NCBI RefSeq assembly: GCF_900964775.1
Contig: NC_041815.1
Span: 13,357,443 to 13,421,442 of the forward strand
Length of the DNA: 64,000 nt
Direction: 5' to 3'
DNA from: Scleropages formosus
Taxonomy: Eukaryota > Chordata > Actinopteri > Osteoglossiformes > Osteoglossidae
Made by a program: the position numbers and the translations under genes. This document shows positions 34,220-44,939 of this stretch, piece after piece. Under the pieces are notes generated by a model. That model was given only the letters and a program-made list of their open reading frames with translations, was not told where the DNA came from and searched no databases. Within the stretch, counting starts at the first letter, position 1. Each line of letters starts with the position of its first letter.

Positions 34220-34428
34220 GAAGGGGGTGTGGTGGCGCAGTGGGTTGGACCAGGTCCTGCGCTCCGGTGGGTCTGAGGTTCGAGTCCCACTTGGGGTGCC
34301 TTGCGACGGACTGGTGTCCTGTCTTGGGTGTGTCCCCTCCCCCTCCAGCCTTACGCCCTGTGTTGCCAGGTAGGCTCCGGTTCCCCGCGACCCTGTATAG
34401 GACAAGCGGTTCAGAAAATGTGTGTGTG
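34220..34428 (+). mobile_element. tRNA-derived SINE (family 1), unit 2 copy
   Basis: Duplicate of the SINE at 29498-29706 with the same TGTTTAATTGAG flanks. Confidence 0.95.
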
Positions 34429-35841
34429 TGTTTAATTGAGTTCCTTTCATAAATATGTAAGTTTTCTAACAAAATATCTTATAATGGGTGGTGTAGAAGT
34501 AGACTGTTGTAAAGTTTATAAAGTATAACAAGCCAGTTGTTTTATTAGTTCTGATATTTATTTTGAAATTACACAAGCATTATTCTAAAAATCTGTGCAA
34601 ACTGGTATTCATAACTTTAGCTATGCCATTCTAAATCCAAGCTTCATTTCAACTCAGTCAAAGTGAATAAAAAAAGAAAAAACTATTTGGACACCCTCAA
34701 TATTGTGCTGGTAAATTTCTGTGCGCCTTATGACCTTAGCACACTAGATATCTATAGCAAGCCAAGGGAATGAGAACTGGTTCATGTCTGTGGTGGAAAT
34801 AGCTGGGCCATGTACTCTTTGCTGATCATAACAACACCTACACTTAGCCAAGTACTTCAGCCAGGTTGTTGGTGATTCAAGCAAATAGCTCTATTCCCCC
34901 AAGTATGTAATGTTGCCAGGTGTAACCTTAAGCACACAGAACGAAAAGAATTTGGTGGCACACAAGAAAAGGTTGCAACCAATGTTCAAGCCTTCAAAGT
35001 CAGAATGGGTGCAGCCAGGAAAGAAAAAGTGAGTAACTGGCATGAAAAAACTGGCTGAAAAGGGATTTAAATTTTAAAAAACATATGGTTCAAAGGATTT
35101 TAACTTTAATATGCTGATAAAGGGAATTTTTCACTTTACATTTCATATCATTTGTACAGTTGTACAATTGCCCACAGTGCTGTTTGTGCATATAAGTATT
35201 GCCCCAAAACATTGTAATAAGGCTGTGTTCCTTTTCATCAGTAAACACACTCAAGCACTGACTAAGTATTGTTTTTTTTTTTTTTTACCTTGAGCTAAAA
35301 GGTATGGATAAGACTCTGTGATATCACGTACACAGTTTTGCAGCAGACATAAATGTCCACAAAGATAAAATTGTTCAAGCATATATATCAAATCAAATCA
35401 AATGAAATCATGTTATCATAATATTATATTAAGCTTGATAGATAAAATTGTTTTAAAACAACCTACTTCCAAGAGTAGTACATGCTGTTGTCAGAAAATA
35501 CCAGTGTAATTTCTCCTGCCCTGACCAGCAAAGGTGCAAAACAGTACCTTTGAATACAATCATTGAATAGATCCAGAAAACCATTAAGCTTTTTAGTTCA
35601 GTTTAGCTATTTCACTGAATAAATTATCTAATAAAAGCTTACATTTTCTTCTGTTTTGTTTGAAGATACAGTATGATGTCACATCCCCTGAGAATAATTC
35701 TTTTACCAGTAGGGGTCCTCATCTAAAACAACCCAGTAGGACCCAGCACACCCATGTTCCATCCACCTATCAAACAAAGTCTGTGAAAAAAGTGAAGCAG
35801 AATCACAAAACTTGCTGAATTCCATGGAGACAACATACTCT

Positions 35842-36122
35842 TACCAGAGATTTTCCTTGCACTTTGACCACACCCATGGCCATGACCTCAGCTCTGCTCT
35901 TTGACCATGACCTCGACCCTTGGCATTGCTCCATGACAATAACCTTGGCTCTGGCCTACAACCACAACACAGCCCCTACCTCATCTTGGTCCTCCTGAGT
36001 CCAATCCTGTGTCTTCACACCCCAGGCACCTCATGACCCACTTTGGTTCCTGGTGCACGTTAGCCCAATTCACTGAATAAACTTTGCATTAGGGTTCATT
36101 TCATCATCAATCTGTGACAGCA
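35842..36122. repeat. Dispersed repeat, unit 2 copy
   Basis: Duplicate of 31120-31400 with about six base differences, more than most of the surrounding duplicated DNA. Confidence 0.6.
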
Positions 36123-36240
36123 TGACAACAGCAGGTAATTATGGAAAATCAGACATTTTTCTAATTTATTTTGAAAACTGCAACATAACTATTTCTAATA
36201 TTTTACATCTTTTCTTAATGAGAAAGGCTCATTAACAAAT

Positions 36241-36342
36241 TGTCAGATGAATACACATCTCCAGGGTGCATATCACATTTTTAGTTTGAAAAGCCCATCC
36301 CACATGGAGTCCTGTGTATAAATGGTCTAAATCCTTCTAGTT
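36241..36342 (+). promoter_or_regulatory. OR7 promoter module
   Basis: CTCCAGGG box from 36259 and TATAAA at 36317-36322, spacing 58 bp. Confidence 0.75.
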
Positions 36343-36620
36343 GCACAGTGCTCTAGTAGTCTTCAAACAGAGGGCTACACAGTAATATGAATTCATACTG
36401 AAAATTCAAGATAATACAATGCTGCATTCATAATGGTTTATTCCATTTACAGATAGGTGAAGAAACTGTGGGCTGGAGATTTGGATTCTATCCTTATTCA
36501 TTTTTGGTATATGAATGTAACTACATTCCCTGTATTCCAGTAAACTGCAACATAACTTAGGAAATATGTTGTATAACTACTTCCTTGTTAAAATTATAAC
36601 TGTAAATTTCAAGAAAAGTG

Positions 36621-37571
36621 ATGGAAAACTTTTCCACTGTTGAATTCATTACCCTCTCTGGATTACAAGGATTAGGGGGAAATAGATCAATCTACTTCAC
36701 CTTGACTCTTCTCACCTACCTGCTGATTGTTTCGGTGAATTTCACTCTCATTTCCACAATAGTTATTGAAAAAACTCTCCATGAACCTATGTATATATTT
36801 CTGTGTAATTTATGTGCTAATAGTCTATATGGGACTGCAGGTTTCTACCCAAAAATACTACTGGATCTCCTCTCTAATGTTCATAAGATTTCATATAATT
36901 TATGTTTACTACAATTATTTGTCATCTACACTTCTGTGTTGTGTGAGATTCCTATTCTAACAGTAATGGCTTATGACAGATATGTAGCAATATGCAGGCC
37001 ATTAGAGTACCACACAGTTATGACTCCTCTCATGGTTAAGACAATGCTCCTTTTTTCTTGGTGTGTTCCACTTTCTTGGTGTTTTTTCAATCTTTTATGT
37101 ACCTTCAGGCTGCCTTTGTGTGGTTCTCACATCGACAAACTGTACTGCGACAACTGGTCAGTTGTGAAGCTTTCCTGCGTACCAACTACAGTCAACAATG
37201 TTCTCGGGTATGTTGTAATAGTTTCTGAGATAATACAGGCACTTTTCACTTTATATTCTTACTACTGCATTGTGAGGGTGTGTTTGAAATCGAAGGAAGG
37301 GAAAAGAAAATTTATGCAGACTTGTCTGCCACATTTAATGGCAATGGTGAATTTTGTCATTGCAGCCCTGTTTGATAGTATGTATAACAGATATGGATCT
37401 GCTAGCATTCCTTTGAGTCTGCGGAACATTATGGCTGTTCAATTCCTGGTTATCCCCCCTCTTTTCAACCCCGTAATTTATGGCCTCAACTTACAAAAAG
37501 TACGGGCCATCTTATTCAGATACTGTGAAAAATATAATGTTTCTCAGAGGCCCATAGAAAGAAACTTTTAG
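36621..37571 (+). CDS. Odorant receptor 7 (group B)
   Basis: Seven-transmembrane odorant receptor, 316 residues from the ATG at 36621. LHEPMY at 53-58, MAYDRY at 116-121, LCGSHIDKLYCDNW, KFMQTC, PPLFNPVIYG in TM7. The first ~67 codons equal OR6, but past 36823 it departs from the OR5/OR6 type (SLYGTAGFYPK, SNVHKISYNLCLLQLF, CVPTTVNNVLGYVVIVSEIIQALF), and the C-tail is about 10 residues longer. It is the parental 5' donor of the chimeric OR6. An AATAAA lies at 37662-37667. Confidence 0.95.
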   Translation: MENFSTVEFITLSGLQGLGGNRSIYFTLTLLTYLLIVSVNFTLISTIVIEKTLHEPMYIFLCNLCANSLYGTAGFYPKILLDLLSNVHKISYNLCLLQLFVIYTSVLCEIPILTVMAYDRYVAICRPLEYHTVMTPLMVKTMLLFSWCVPLSWCFFNLLCTFRLPLCGSHIDKLYCDNWSVVKLSCVPTTVNNVLGYVVIVSEIIQALFTLYSYYCIVRVCLKSKEGKRKFMQTCLPHLMAMVNFVIAALFDSMYNRYGSASIPLSLRNIMAVQFLVIPPLFNPVIYGLNLQKVRAILFRYCEKYNVSQRPIERNF

Positions 37572-37907
37572 AGTAAATATTGCTAAGTGGTATTAATTAG
37601 AACAAGTCCTTTTCCAACTTTTCATTTTTATTCCCCCATGTACTTTAAGGTACTGGTATCTAATAAAAAAAATAACAAAACATACTGCTGTCTGGAAGTG
37701 TTGTTTTGTCCCATAAGGACAAGAAAGAAGCTTCATTAATAACAGTCTTATAAATAACAATTTCACATGCAAATAGGATATCTTTTGGCAATTTGTAAAG
37801 GAAGATGAAAAGTAAAAACATTAAATTGAATTGCTTTGCAATACTAGTATATTCATGCTCTTTCCTAATAGTGTAGTAAAAATATTTCAGCAGACATGTT
37901 AAAAGTG

Positions 37908-38110
37908 AGGGGGTGTGGTGGCGCAGTGGGTTGGACTGGGTCCTGCTCTCCAGTGGGTCTGGGGTTCGAGTCCTGCTTGGGGTGCCTTGCGACGGACTGG
38001 CGTCCCGTCCTTGGTGTGTCCCCTCCAGCCTTACGCCTTGAGTTGCCGGGTTAGGCTCCGGCTCCCCGCAACCCCGTATGGGACAAGCGGTTCTGAAAAT
38101 GTGTGTGTGT
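37908..38110 (+). mobile_element. tRNA-derived SINE (family 1) with 10-bp TSD
   Basis: Forward copy. Target duplication GTTAAAAGTG at 37898-37907 and 38111-38120. The body has a small deletion in the CCTCCCCC block. Confidence 0.95.
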
Positions 38111-38120
38111 GTTAAAAGTG

Positions 38121-39070
38121 GTTTATAATAAATATCAGCATTTAAAACTAACCACCAGAAAAAGTACAAAATAAAAAGTCAAAATATAATAATAATAGTT
38201 AGATAATGATAATATTATAATAGTAAGATAACATTTTTCATATACCGTGTGGTATTGGGTAGCTTGTACAACAATTCATTTATAGATGCAGGGCACTGAA
38301 TCTTCTATGTGATGTAAAAGCCTTTACAGAAGCTCTACAGACACAGAGAGAGCACCAGTGATATGTCACTCAGTCTCAGTGTCTAACTTATTCCATTGTT
38401 CACTCATGATTTCGTTCATCCTCCGAGGACTCCCAGTCTCAAACCCGCCTATGAATTTCAGTTTTATGAAACGCATAACAAATGCTTTTGTAGAGGAGAT
38501 TAATTAAATCTAAGTCTTGATTGTTTAAATATCAGTTTAATTACAAATGTCTAATGTAAGTCACACTTGTTGGTTCATAGAAAATGTCATTTAAAGACAA
38601 AGAACAAAAGATATTTTTTATTAAAAAAAGGAAAAATTTTTTTAGGCAAATCCATTGATTCAAAAGCATTTACACATTTGCAATCACACACAGTGGCAAC
38701 GGAATGATTTTAACTGTACATTGTGCAAAAAAAAAAAAGTTTGTCAAAGGGGAGCCTCCACTACATTTACTGTAATGAGGGTCTTCTCTTCTTTTGCAAA
38801 TATAGGACTAATTGCTAAAAGAAACAAACAAAAAAAGCCAGACCGAACTCGTAGTGAAAATCAGCCCTGTGTTTACAGATGACAAATTGAGGCCTTCATG
38901 TTTCTATTTTTTTTTTTTCTTTTTTACAGCTGGTTTACATTTGTTATATAACATATAATTTTTTTTTAATCCTCAAAATTATAAATAAATTCAATAAAAA
39001 TTACATTAGTGAAACATTTATTTTGTATATTTGATATTTTATATGTACATGTGTGATTTTAACTTGTAAT
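38121..39070. other. Gene-free interval
   Basis: AT-rich with several A- and T-runs. No gene recognised. Confidence 0.5.
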
Positions 39071-39074
39071 ACCC

Positions 39075-39260
39075 TGTATGGTGGTACAGTGATGAAGTCT
39101 GTAGCGTTGCTGTTTCATAGCACCTGTGCTCTCTGGCCACGAGCTTCAATCTGAATCACTCTGTGTCGAGTTTGCTTGTTCTCCTCATGTTTGTATAGTT
39201 TCCTCCTGCAGTTTGAATGCATGCAACCTGGTTTGAAATTTCAGGTGATTAAAGTAACAT
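39075..39260 (+). repeat. V-domain SINE, degenerate
   Basis: Forward remnant: tRNA head 'ggtggtacagtgatgaag', 'gtagcgttgctgtttcatag', then central-domain traces 'gagtttgcttgttctcctc' and 'gtttcctcctgcag'. Old. Confidence 0.6.
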
Positions 39261-39587
39261 TGCATAGGGTTCTCTGCAAAGCTACATATGACTTTGTTTG
39301 ATATGATTTACTATTTCATTACAAATTATGTACTAAAAATAGTTCAGCAAACAAGGATTGCGAGTGATTTCAGTAATTACTAGAACTGCCTGTTTTGGAA
39401 GTGTTCTGACAATACTAAAAATCATTACCTTTGTTTTATGTCAAGCATTTCAAATCAGCTTCTCAAAGGCATGGATTGCAGTTATAAAGCAGTCTGCAAT
39501 AAAAATAGGCCGTTTATGCTTACCAGCAAAAAACAACAAAGAAAAGAAAAAATATGAAAATACAGGTATTATTATAATTTTATAATA

Positions 39588-39798
39588 CACACACACATTT
39601 TCAGAACTGCTTGTCCTATATGGGGTCACAGGGAACCGGAGCCTAACCTGGCAACTCAGGGCGTAAGGCTGGAGGGGAGGGGTCACACCCAGGACGGGAC
39701 GCCAGTCTGTCGCAAGGCACCCCAAGCGGGACTTGAACCCCAGACCCACCGGAAAGCAGGACTGTGGTCCAACCCACTGCGCCACCGCACCCCCTAGT
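39588..39798 (-). mobile_element. tRNA-derived SINE (family 1) with 12-bp TSD
   Basis: Reverse copy. Target duplication AATTTTATAATA at 39576-39587 and 39799-39810. Confidence 0.95.
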
Positions 39799-40107
39799 AA
39801 TTTTATAATAGTAAGATGTATTGATACTCTTTACTGGATTGATTTTGACCACCTGATGATTTTATAATACTGAGATTTAACATGTTGGTCTGAAGGCTAG
39901 GTTTAAACATGTATTAAGCTGATACTCTGGACATAGTTTTGTAAACGATTCTCCCCCATGTTAAAACAATTGGTGTACCATGTTTCTCTTGGACATATTT
40001 TTAAGGGCTACAAACAAATCCCTGCACATTATTAACCTGTTAAGAACCAGAAGTTCTGAATAAATTAAATCATTGTGACATATACATTTTCAGACACTTA
40101 GTCCCAG

Positions 40108-40190
40108 TAATTAATCACAAAAGGCTGAAATCTACAGGGAAAATAGTGACGTCACAGCCAATGATTGAGTAGGGACACGAATAAAAGTGA
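40108..40190 (+). promoter_or_regulatory. OR8 upstream region: TAATTA, CRE palindrome, CCAAT
   Basis: TAATTA at 40108-40113, a perfect cAMP-response palindrome TGACGTCA at 40147-40154, CCAAT at 40158-40162 and an AATAAAAG TATA-like box near 40181, all 330-420 bp before the OR8 ATG. Function is inferred from motif identity and order. Confidence 0.5.
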
Positions 40191-40523
40191 GAATAGTGAG
40201 ATATCTCCTCATTTGTGCCGGAATCTTGCAAATTTTTTATTGATTGAGACAGCGCTCAAACATGGCTTTTTTATGTTGAAGAGATATTTTTATTTTTATA
40301 TACGGAACATTTCTTGTGCAATACCATAAGAAGGGATACACAGACTTTAGTTAATGGTGCTATTTCAGGCAATGAGATAAAAGGACTGATGTTATCATTT
40401 GCTTAACAGTGATTCCAGGACATCTGATGGGATGAAATTGCTATGGTGGCAGAAAAAGTCAAAAAGAGAAGAAAAGCGAAAAACAGAAACTTTATCCTTG
40501 CGCACCAGTTCAAATCAGACAAC

Positions 40524-41459
40524 ATGGATAACACCTCAGGAGAAATCATTTTCACTCTCAGTGGTCTGAACACAACCAGAACAAACAAGCAGATTTATTT
40601 TGCTTTTGTCCTTCTAACTTACCTTTTCACTCTTTTTGTAAACTTAACTCTGATTGTCACCATTTTACTGGAAAAAGTTCTTCATGAGCCCATGTACATC
40701 TTCCTGTGCAATCTCTGTGTCAATGGAATTTGTGGCGCTACTGGATTCTATCCAAAATTTCTTGAAGACCTTTTATCAGACTCTCAAATGATCTCATACA
40801 GTATGTGTAAAATGCAAATGATTATAGTGTACAATTATGTTTTCTGTGAATTAATTAATTTAGCAGTGATGGCTTATGACAGATATGTTGCAATATGTAG
40901 GCCACTGGAATATCACTCCATTATGACGCTTTGGAAAGTGCGAAAATTGCTGTTGATTACTTGGCTTATTCCGTTCTGTGAAATTTTTATTGGGTTTATT
41001 TTGACCACCCGATTGCCTCTCTGTGGCTCAAAGATCGATAAGCTTTACTGCACCAACTGGGAAGTAGTTAAGCTCTCCTGTATAGATACCACATTGAACA
41101 ATTTATTTGGATATATTCTCTTGTTTTTACACGTTTTTCAGAGTTTTTTGCTGATAATAATCTCGTATGTTCGTATCATCAGATCATGTCTGCAGTCACA
41201 AGCACGGCAGAGTAAGTTCATGGAGACTTGCCTTCCCCATATGATTGCATTGTTCAACTTCATCCTCTCTTCTTTTTTTGACTCCATGTATGCACGTTAT
41301 GGGCCTAGCAAAAGCCTACAGGATCTGCGTAACATCCTTTCTGTAGAGTTTCTTATTGTCCCCCCTCTACTAAACCCCCTCATTTATGGTCTGAAACTGA
41401 AACAGATACGAAGTAATGTGTGGAGGATGTTCAGCAGAAAAATTAGTTCTTTCAAATGA
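40524..41459 (+). CDS. Odorant receptor 8 (group A)
   Basis: Seven-transmembrane odorant receptor, 311 residues from the ATG at 40524 (MDNTSGE...). The upstream in-frame ATG at 40443 would add a basic 27-residue leader; OR3 has a similar basic extension upstream, so a shared 5' UTR sequence is likely. Sequons at N3 and N16, LHEPMY at 53-58, MAYDRY at 116-121, LCGSKIDKLYCTNW, KFMETC, NPLIYG. It is a group A gene placed between group B genes OR7 and OR9, so the two groups are interleaved. Confidence 0.94.
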   Translation: MDNTSGEIIFTLSGLNTTRTNKQIYFAFVLLTYLFTLFVNLTLIVTILLEKVLHEPMYIFLCNLCVNGICGATGFYPKFLEDLLSDSQMISYSMCKMQMIIVYNYVFCELINLAVMAYDRYVAICRPLEYHSIMTLWKVRKLLLITWLIPFCEIFIGFILTTRLPLCGSKIDKLYCTNWEVVKLSCIDTTLNNLFGYILLFLHVFQSFLLIIISYVRIIRSCLQSQARQSKFMETCLPHMIALFNFILSSFFDSMYARYGPSKSLQDLRNILSVEFLIVPPLLNPLIYGLKLKQIRSNVWRMFSRKISSFK

Positions 41460-41584
41460 TATACATATGTTGGCAACATGATATTACATCCAGTAGTACT
41501 GGTTCCTCCCAGTGCCTTGTCTGTTTTTTTATCTGTTTAAATCCAGCTCAGTTTACAGTTTTCTGCCCACGTTTGCATGGCATT

Positions 41585-41808
41585 ACATTCACATTTACAT
41601 TTATTCATTTAGCAGATGCTTTTGTCCAAAGTGACATACAGCTCAGCAAAAGTACAATTTATGCATTACATTAAGAGAAAGAGACATAGCTGCAGACATG
41701 AAAGTCTCAAGCAAACCTAATTTGTTCCCTACCACTTGTTGCACCGAGGTTCATAATTCGAGTAGGTGCGTAAGACACAGGATAGACAAATCCCAATACC
41801 CTCCCACG
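41585..41808 (-). mobile_element. L2 LINE 3'-end fragment
   Basis: Reverse copy of the L2 3' end: 'tttagcagatgcttttgtcc', 'cagctcagcaaaagtacaat', ending near 'aatcccaataccctccc'. Similar length to the one at 14567, so both are short 5'-truncated insertions. Confidence 0.85.
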
Positions 41809-41839
41809 ATTTTTTTTTAATAGAAAAAAAAATATATTA

Positions 41840-41930
41840 CTCCCACAGCCCAGAAACATGTGTTTTGGGTGAACTGGCGACTCTAAATTTCCAGTGGTGT
41901 TTTATGTGAAAGTGAATCATCATTTATATG
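41840..41930 (+). repeat. V-domain SINE central fragment
   Basis: 'tactcccacagcccagaaac' and 'gtgaactggcgactctaaat' match the V-SINE region downstream of the central domain. Partial. Confidence 0.45.
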
Positions 41931-42485
41931 AGTGTGCTATAATCTGTATATAATCTATATCTATATTTAGAATCTATATTTACATTCAGAAGTATTTCAG
42001 TAAATATACATATATATACATATATATATACTGAGATAATTCCAAATCATATGAATGTACTTGTCACTTTTTGTCTTTTTTTAATACTATGACATGGAAC
42101 ACATTGAGGATATTGAAATAGAATATTAGTGAATTTCCCTTAGAAATATTTTTTTTTTTTTTTTTGAAAAAAAAGGCCCTCAGTCCCTGCCTCCCTCCCT
42201 CTCTCCCCGGAGGCATGCCAAAAGTTGCTGTTTGTCTTATGGCTATGCTATAATTTCCTACAGTTACACAACTTCCAGGCCATAGACGAATTGACCAAAC
42301 AACTGTGTTATCCAAAAGAGATATGTTTTGAGATATGCTTTCAGCCCACAGTGTGAAAAGAACCTCTGGGAGATAGCAGGAGAAGCCAACCTATGTCCAC
42401 CTGTTTTTATCATTTCCAAGTCAAAATGAGTTCATGTGCATGCCTTTATATATACCGACTTACACACATTCAGGACATTGTGCTA
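41931..42485. other. Gene-free interval
   Basis: Contains a TA-rich alternating tract (42000-42035), a T-run (42149-42166) and a CT-rich patch (42180-42212). No gene. Confidence 0.5.
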
Positions 42486-42487
42486 GC

Positions 42488-42575
42488 TGAGTGATGGGAT
42501 CAATCCCACGTCCTGTCGAACTACCCAGGTGCTGTGAGACAGTAACGCTACTTGCTGCACCACCATACCACCCAG
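42488..42575 (-). repeat. tRNA-like head of a V-domain SINE
   Basis: 'gggatcaatcccacgtcctg' (inverted B-box) to 'cttgctgcaccaccatacca'. Only the head region remains. Confidence 0.5.
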
Positions 42576-43165
42576 ATACTCAGAACACTTTTGCTAAGTA
42601 CTGTATAAATTTCCAGAAAACTCCAGATAAGTGTAAAATATCTGTATAATCCTGACTGTTTTGTCAGATCTTACATTTTATGTGATATCCACCACTTCTG
42701 GCTTCATGGCTCTCTGGAAAACATCTGTATAACTATACATGTACATGTAATATGCCTAAGAGAGATACATGATTGAAAAATACATTTGTTTATTTGAATG
42801 TTTCCTGATACTCACATTACCTGCTGCTATGCATTAAATTCCAGCTCACCAATTCAATAAAGTGAATGATGATGATACTATAACATTCTATTCAACCAGC
42901 TGGCAGTGAAGGAGTTTTGATAATGGAGGATCCTAATCTGTTCTACAATAAGAGGACGATAGAGGGCAATATGCATCTTTTAAAAATCCCATGTATCATG
43001 TCCGAAATGAATTCAAGAATTGCTAATCCTCTTCTCTGAAATCAGCGTTTTAATTTAAAATATTAAATGTTAAATACTAAATATTTTAATTCATTAGGTT
43101 TCAAAAACCTTCACTTGAATATATGAATCCCATAAGGCTTTTTAGGACCTTTTTTTTCCTGAGGA
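42576..43165. other. Gene-free interval
   Basis: No gene or repeat recognised. Confidence 0.5.
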
Positions 43166-43169
43166 TGGC

Positions 43170-43375
43170 TAATTAAAGTTGCTAAATATGTTTCAGAAAA
43201 GTCACAGAGCAACCACTTAAAGGGGCAGCACTGTACTTAATACTAAAATAGCCAGGATTACAGCACACGTCTTGGCTCTTGGCTACACATATATCCCCAG
43301 GGATCTGATGACACTCTCAGTTTAGACAGCACATCCTATGTAGAGTTCTGTGTATAAATGGTTCAAATCCTTCAA
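43170..43375 (+). promoter_or_regulatory. OR9 promoter module with perfect Olf/EBF palindrome
   Basis: TAATTA at 43170-43175. TCCCCAGGGA at 43294-43303, a perfect TCCC-NN-GGGA match to the Olf/EBF consensus. TATAAA at 43353-43358, 58 bp after the CCCCAGGG start at 43295. The ATG follows 334 bp after the TATA box. An acceptor-like 'ttttcaactacag' ends near 43494. Confidence 0.78.
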
Positions 43376-43686
43376 GAGATTGTCAGTGCTATGACTCTCT
43401 ACATACACAGGAAAAACAGGAATGTGTTAAATCTTCAGAAAAGAAAGTATAGTACTGCATACAGAATTAAACTTTCTTATTTTCAACTACAGACTGAATG
43501 AAGAAAGATGATGAAAGATGATACAGATAAAGAAAACAAATAATTGTCTGTTTAGGGATTTCTGGACAGACAATTTGGGATTTCTCTTCATACTTTTCTT
43601 ATCTAAATTTCCATGTTTGATGAATTTCACTTCTTTAAAATTTTTTATTTCCTTTTAAAGGAGAACTATTTATTCCAGCGAGAACA

Positions 43687-44625
43687 ATGGAAAATCTTTC
43701 CACGGTTGAATTAATTTCTCTCTCTGGACTACAAGGAGTTGGGGACCACAGATCAGTTTACTTTACTCTGACTCTTCTCACCTACCTGTTGATCATTTCA
43801 GTGAATTTAACTCTTATCTTCATCATAGTTCATGAAAAAACTCTCCATGAACCCATGTATATATTCCTGTGTAACTTATCTGCTAATAGTCTATATGGGA
43901 CTACAGGTTTCTACCCAAAAATCCTACTTGACCTGTTGTCTGATGTTCATGTGATCTCATATAATTTATGCTTAATTCAGATTTATGTCATTTATACTTC
44001 TGTGCTGTGTGAAACTCCTATTCTAACAGTAATGGCTTATGACAGATATGTAGCAATATGCAGACCTTTACAGTACCACACAATTATGACTCCTCTGATG
44101 GTTAAGACAATGCTGTTTTTTGCTTGGTGTGTTCCACTTTCTTGGATTGTCATCGCTACTTTGTGTACCTTTAAACTGCCTTTGTGTGGTTCTCACATTG
44201 ATAAATTGTACTGTGACAACTGGTCAGTTGTAAAACTCTCCTGTGTGCCAAACACAGTCAACAATGTACTTGGATATATTATGATCACTTTAGAAATAAC
44301 GCAAGCGTTCTTCACTTTATATTCTTACTACTGCATTGTGAGGGTGTGTCTGAAATCGAAGGAAGGGAGAAGCAAATTTATGCAAACCTGTCTGCCACAT
44401 TTAATTGCAATGGTGAATTTTATGATTGCCACCCTGTTTGATGTTATGTACAGTAGGTATGGCTCTGACAGGCTTCCTTTGACTCTGCGCAACATTATGG
44501 CTGTTGAATTTCTGGTGATTCCCCCTCTTTTCAATCCTATAATATATGGACTCAACTTGCAAAAAATTCGGAGTACACTGTTTAAATGTTGTGGCACACA
44601 TAAAGTACTGCAGAGGCCCACATAA
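43687..44625 (+). CDS. Odorant receptor 9 (group B)
   Basis: Seven-transmembrane odorant receptor, 312 residues, first ATG used. LHEPMY at 53-58, MAYDRY at 116-121, LCGSHIDKLYCDNW, KFMQTC, PPLFNPIIYG. It is a mosaic: from about 44205 to 44420 it is nearly identical to OR5/OR6 (VPNTVNNVLGYIMITLEITQ), whereas the segment before it (SWIVIATLCTFKL) resembles OR11 and the C-tail is like neither. An AATAAA lies at 44745-44750. Confidence 0.95.
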   Translation: MENLSTVELISLSGLQGVGDHRSVYFTLTLLTYLLIISVNLTLIFIIVHEKTLHEPMYIFLCNLSANSLYGTTGFYPKILLDLLSDVHVISYNLCLIQIYVIYTSVLCETPILTVMAYDRYVAICRPLQYHTIMTPLMVKTMLFFAWCVPLSWIVIATLCTFKLPLCGSHIDKLYCDNWSVVKLSCVPNTVNNVLGYIMITLEITQAFFTLYSYYCIVRVCLKSKEGRSKFMQTCLPHLIAMVNFMIATLFDVMYSRYGSDRLPLTLRNIMAVEFLVIPPLFNPIIYGLNLQKIRSTLFKCCGTHKVLQRPT

Positions 44626-44939
44626 GTAATTTCATTGAGATGAAATGTTTCTTGGTAGCCAAGTGTTTATAGGTTCCATGAATTGAAAACCCATTTTTTC
44701 CCATTCTTAATTTTGTATTGTGTACATCTACCAACCACAAAGAGAATAAATGTGTAAAATCATACTTCTGCCTGAAACTGGAATAGTTGTGCTATGAACA
44801 AGGAAAAAAGTAGATTACAATATTTGAATCGTTTATACACCTGAAGCAGCTCAGTCATAGTGACTTCTTGTTTGTCTCACCTTAAAAAAGCTATGTTAAT
44901 TCGTCTTGAAATATCAACCACAAATTTTATAATATATAT

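Larger units (their letters stand above)
32101..36822. repeat. Tandem segmental duplication, unit 2 (4722 bp)
   Basis: Second copy of 27378-32100. It starts inside OR6 and ends inside OR7. Visible differences are few and clustered: about 17 in the OR coding part, several near 32970-33000, one near 33858, six near 35939-36020. Confidence 0.93.
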
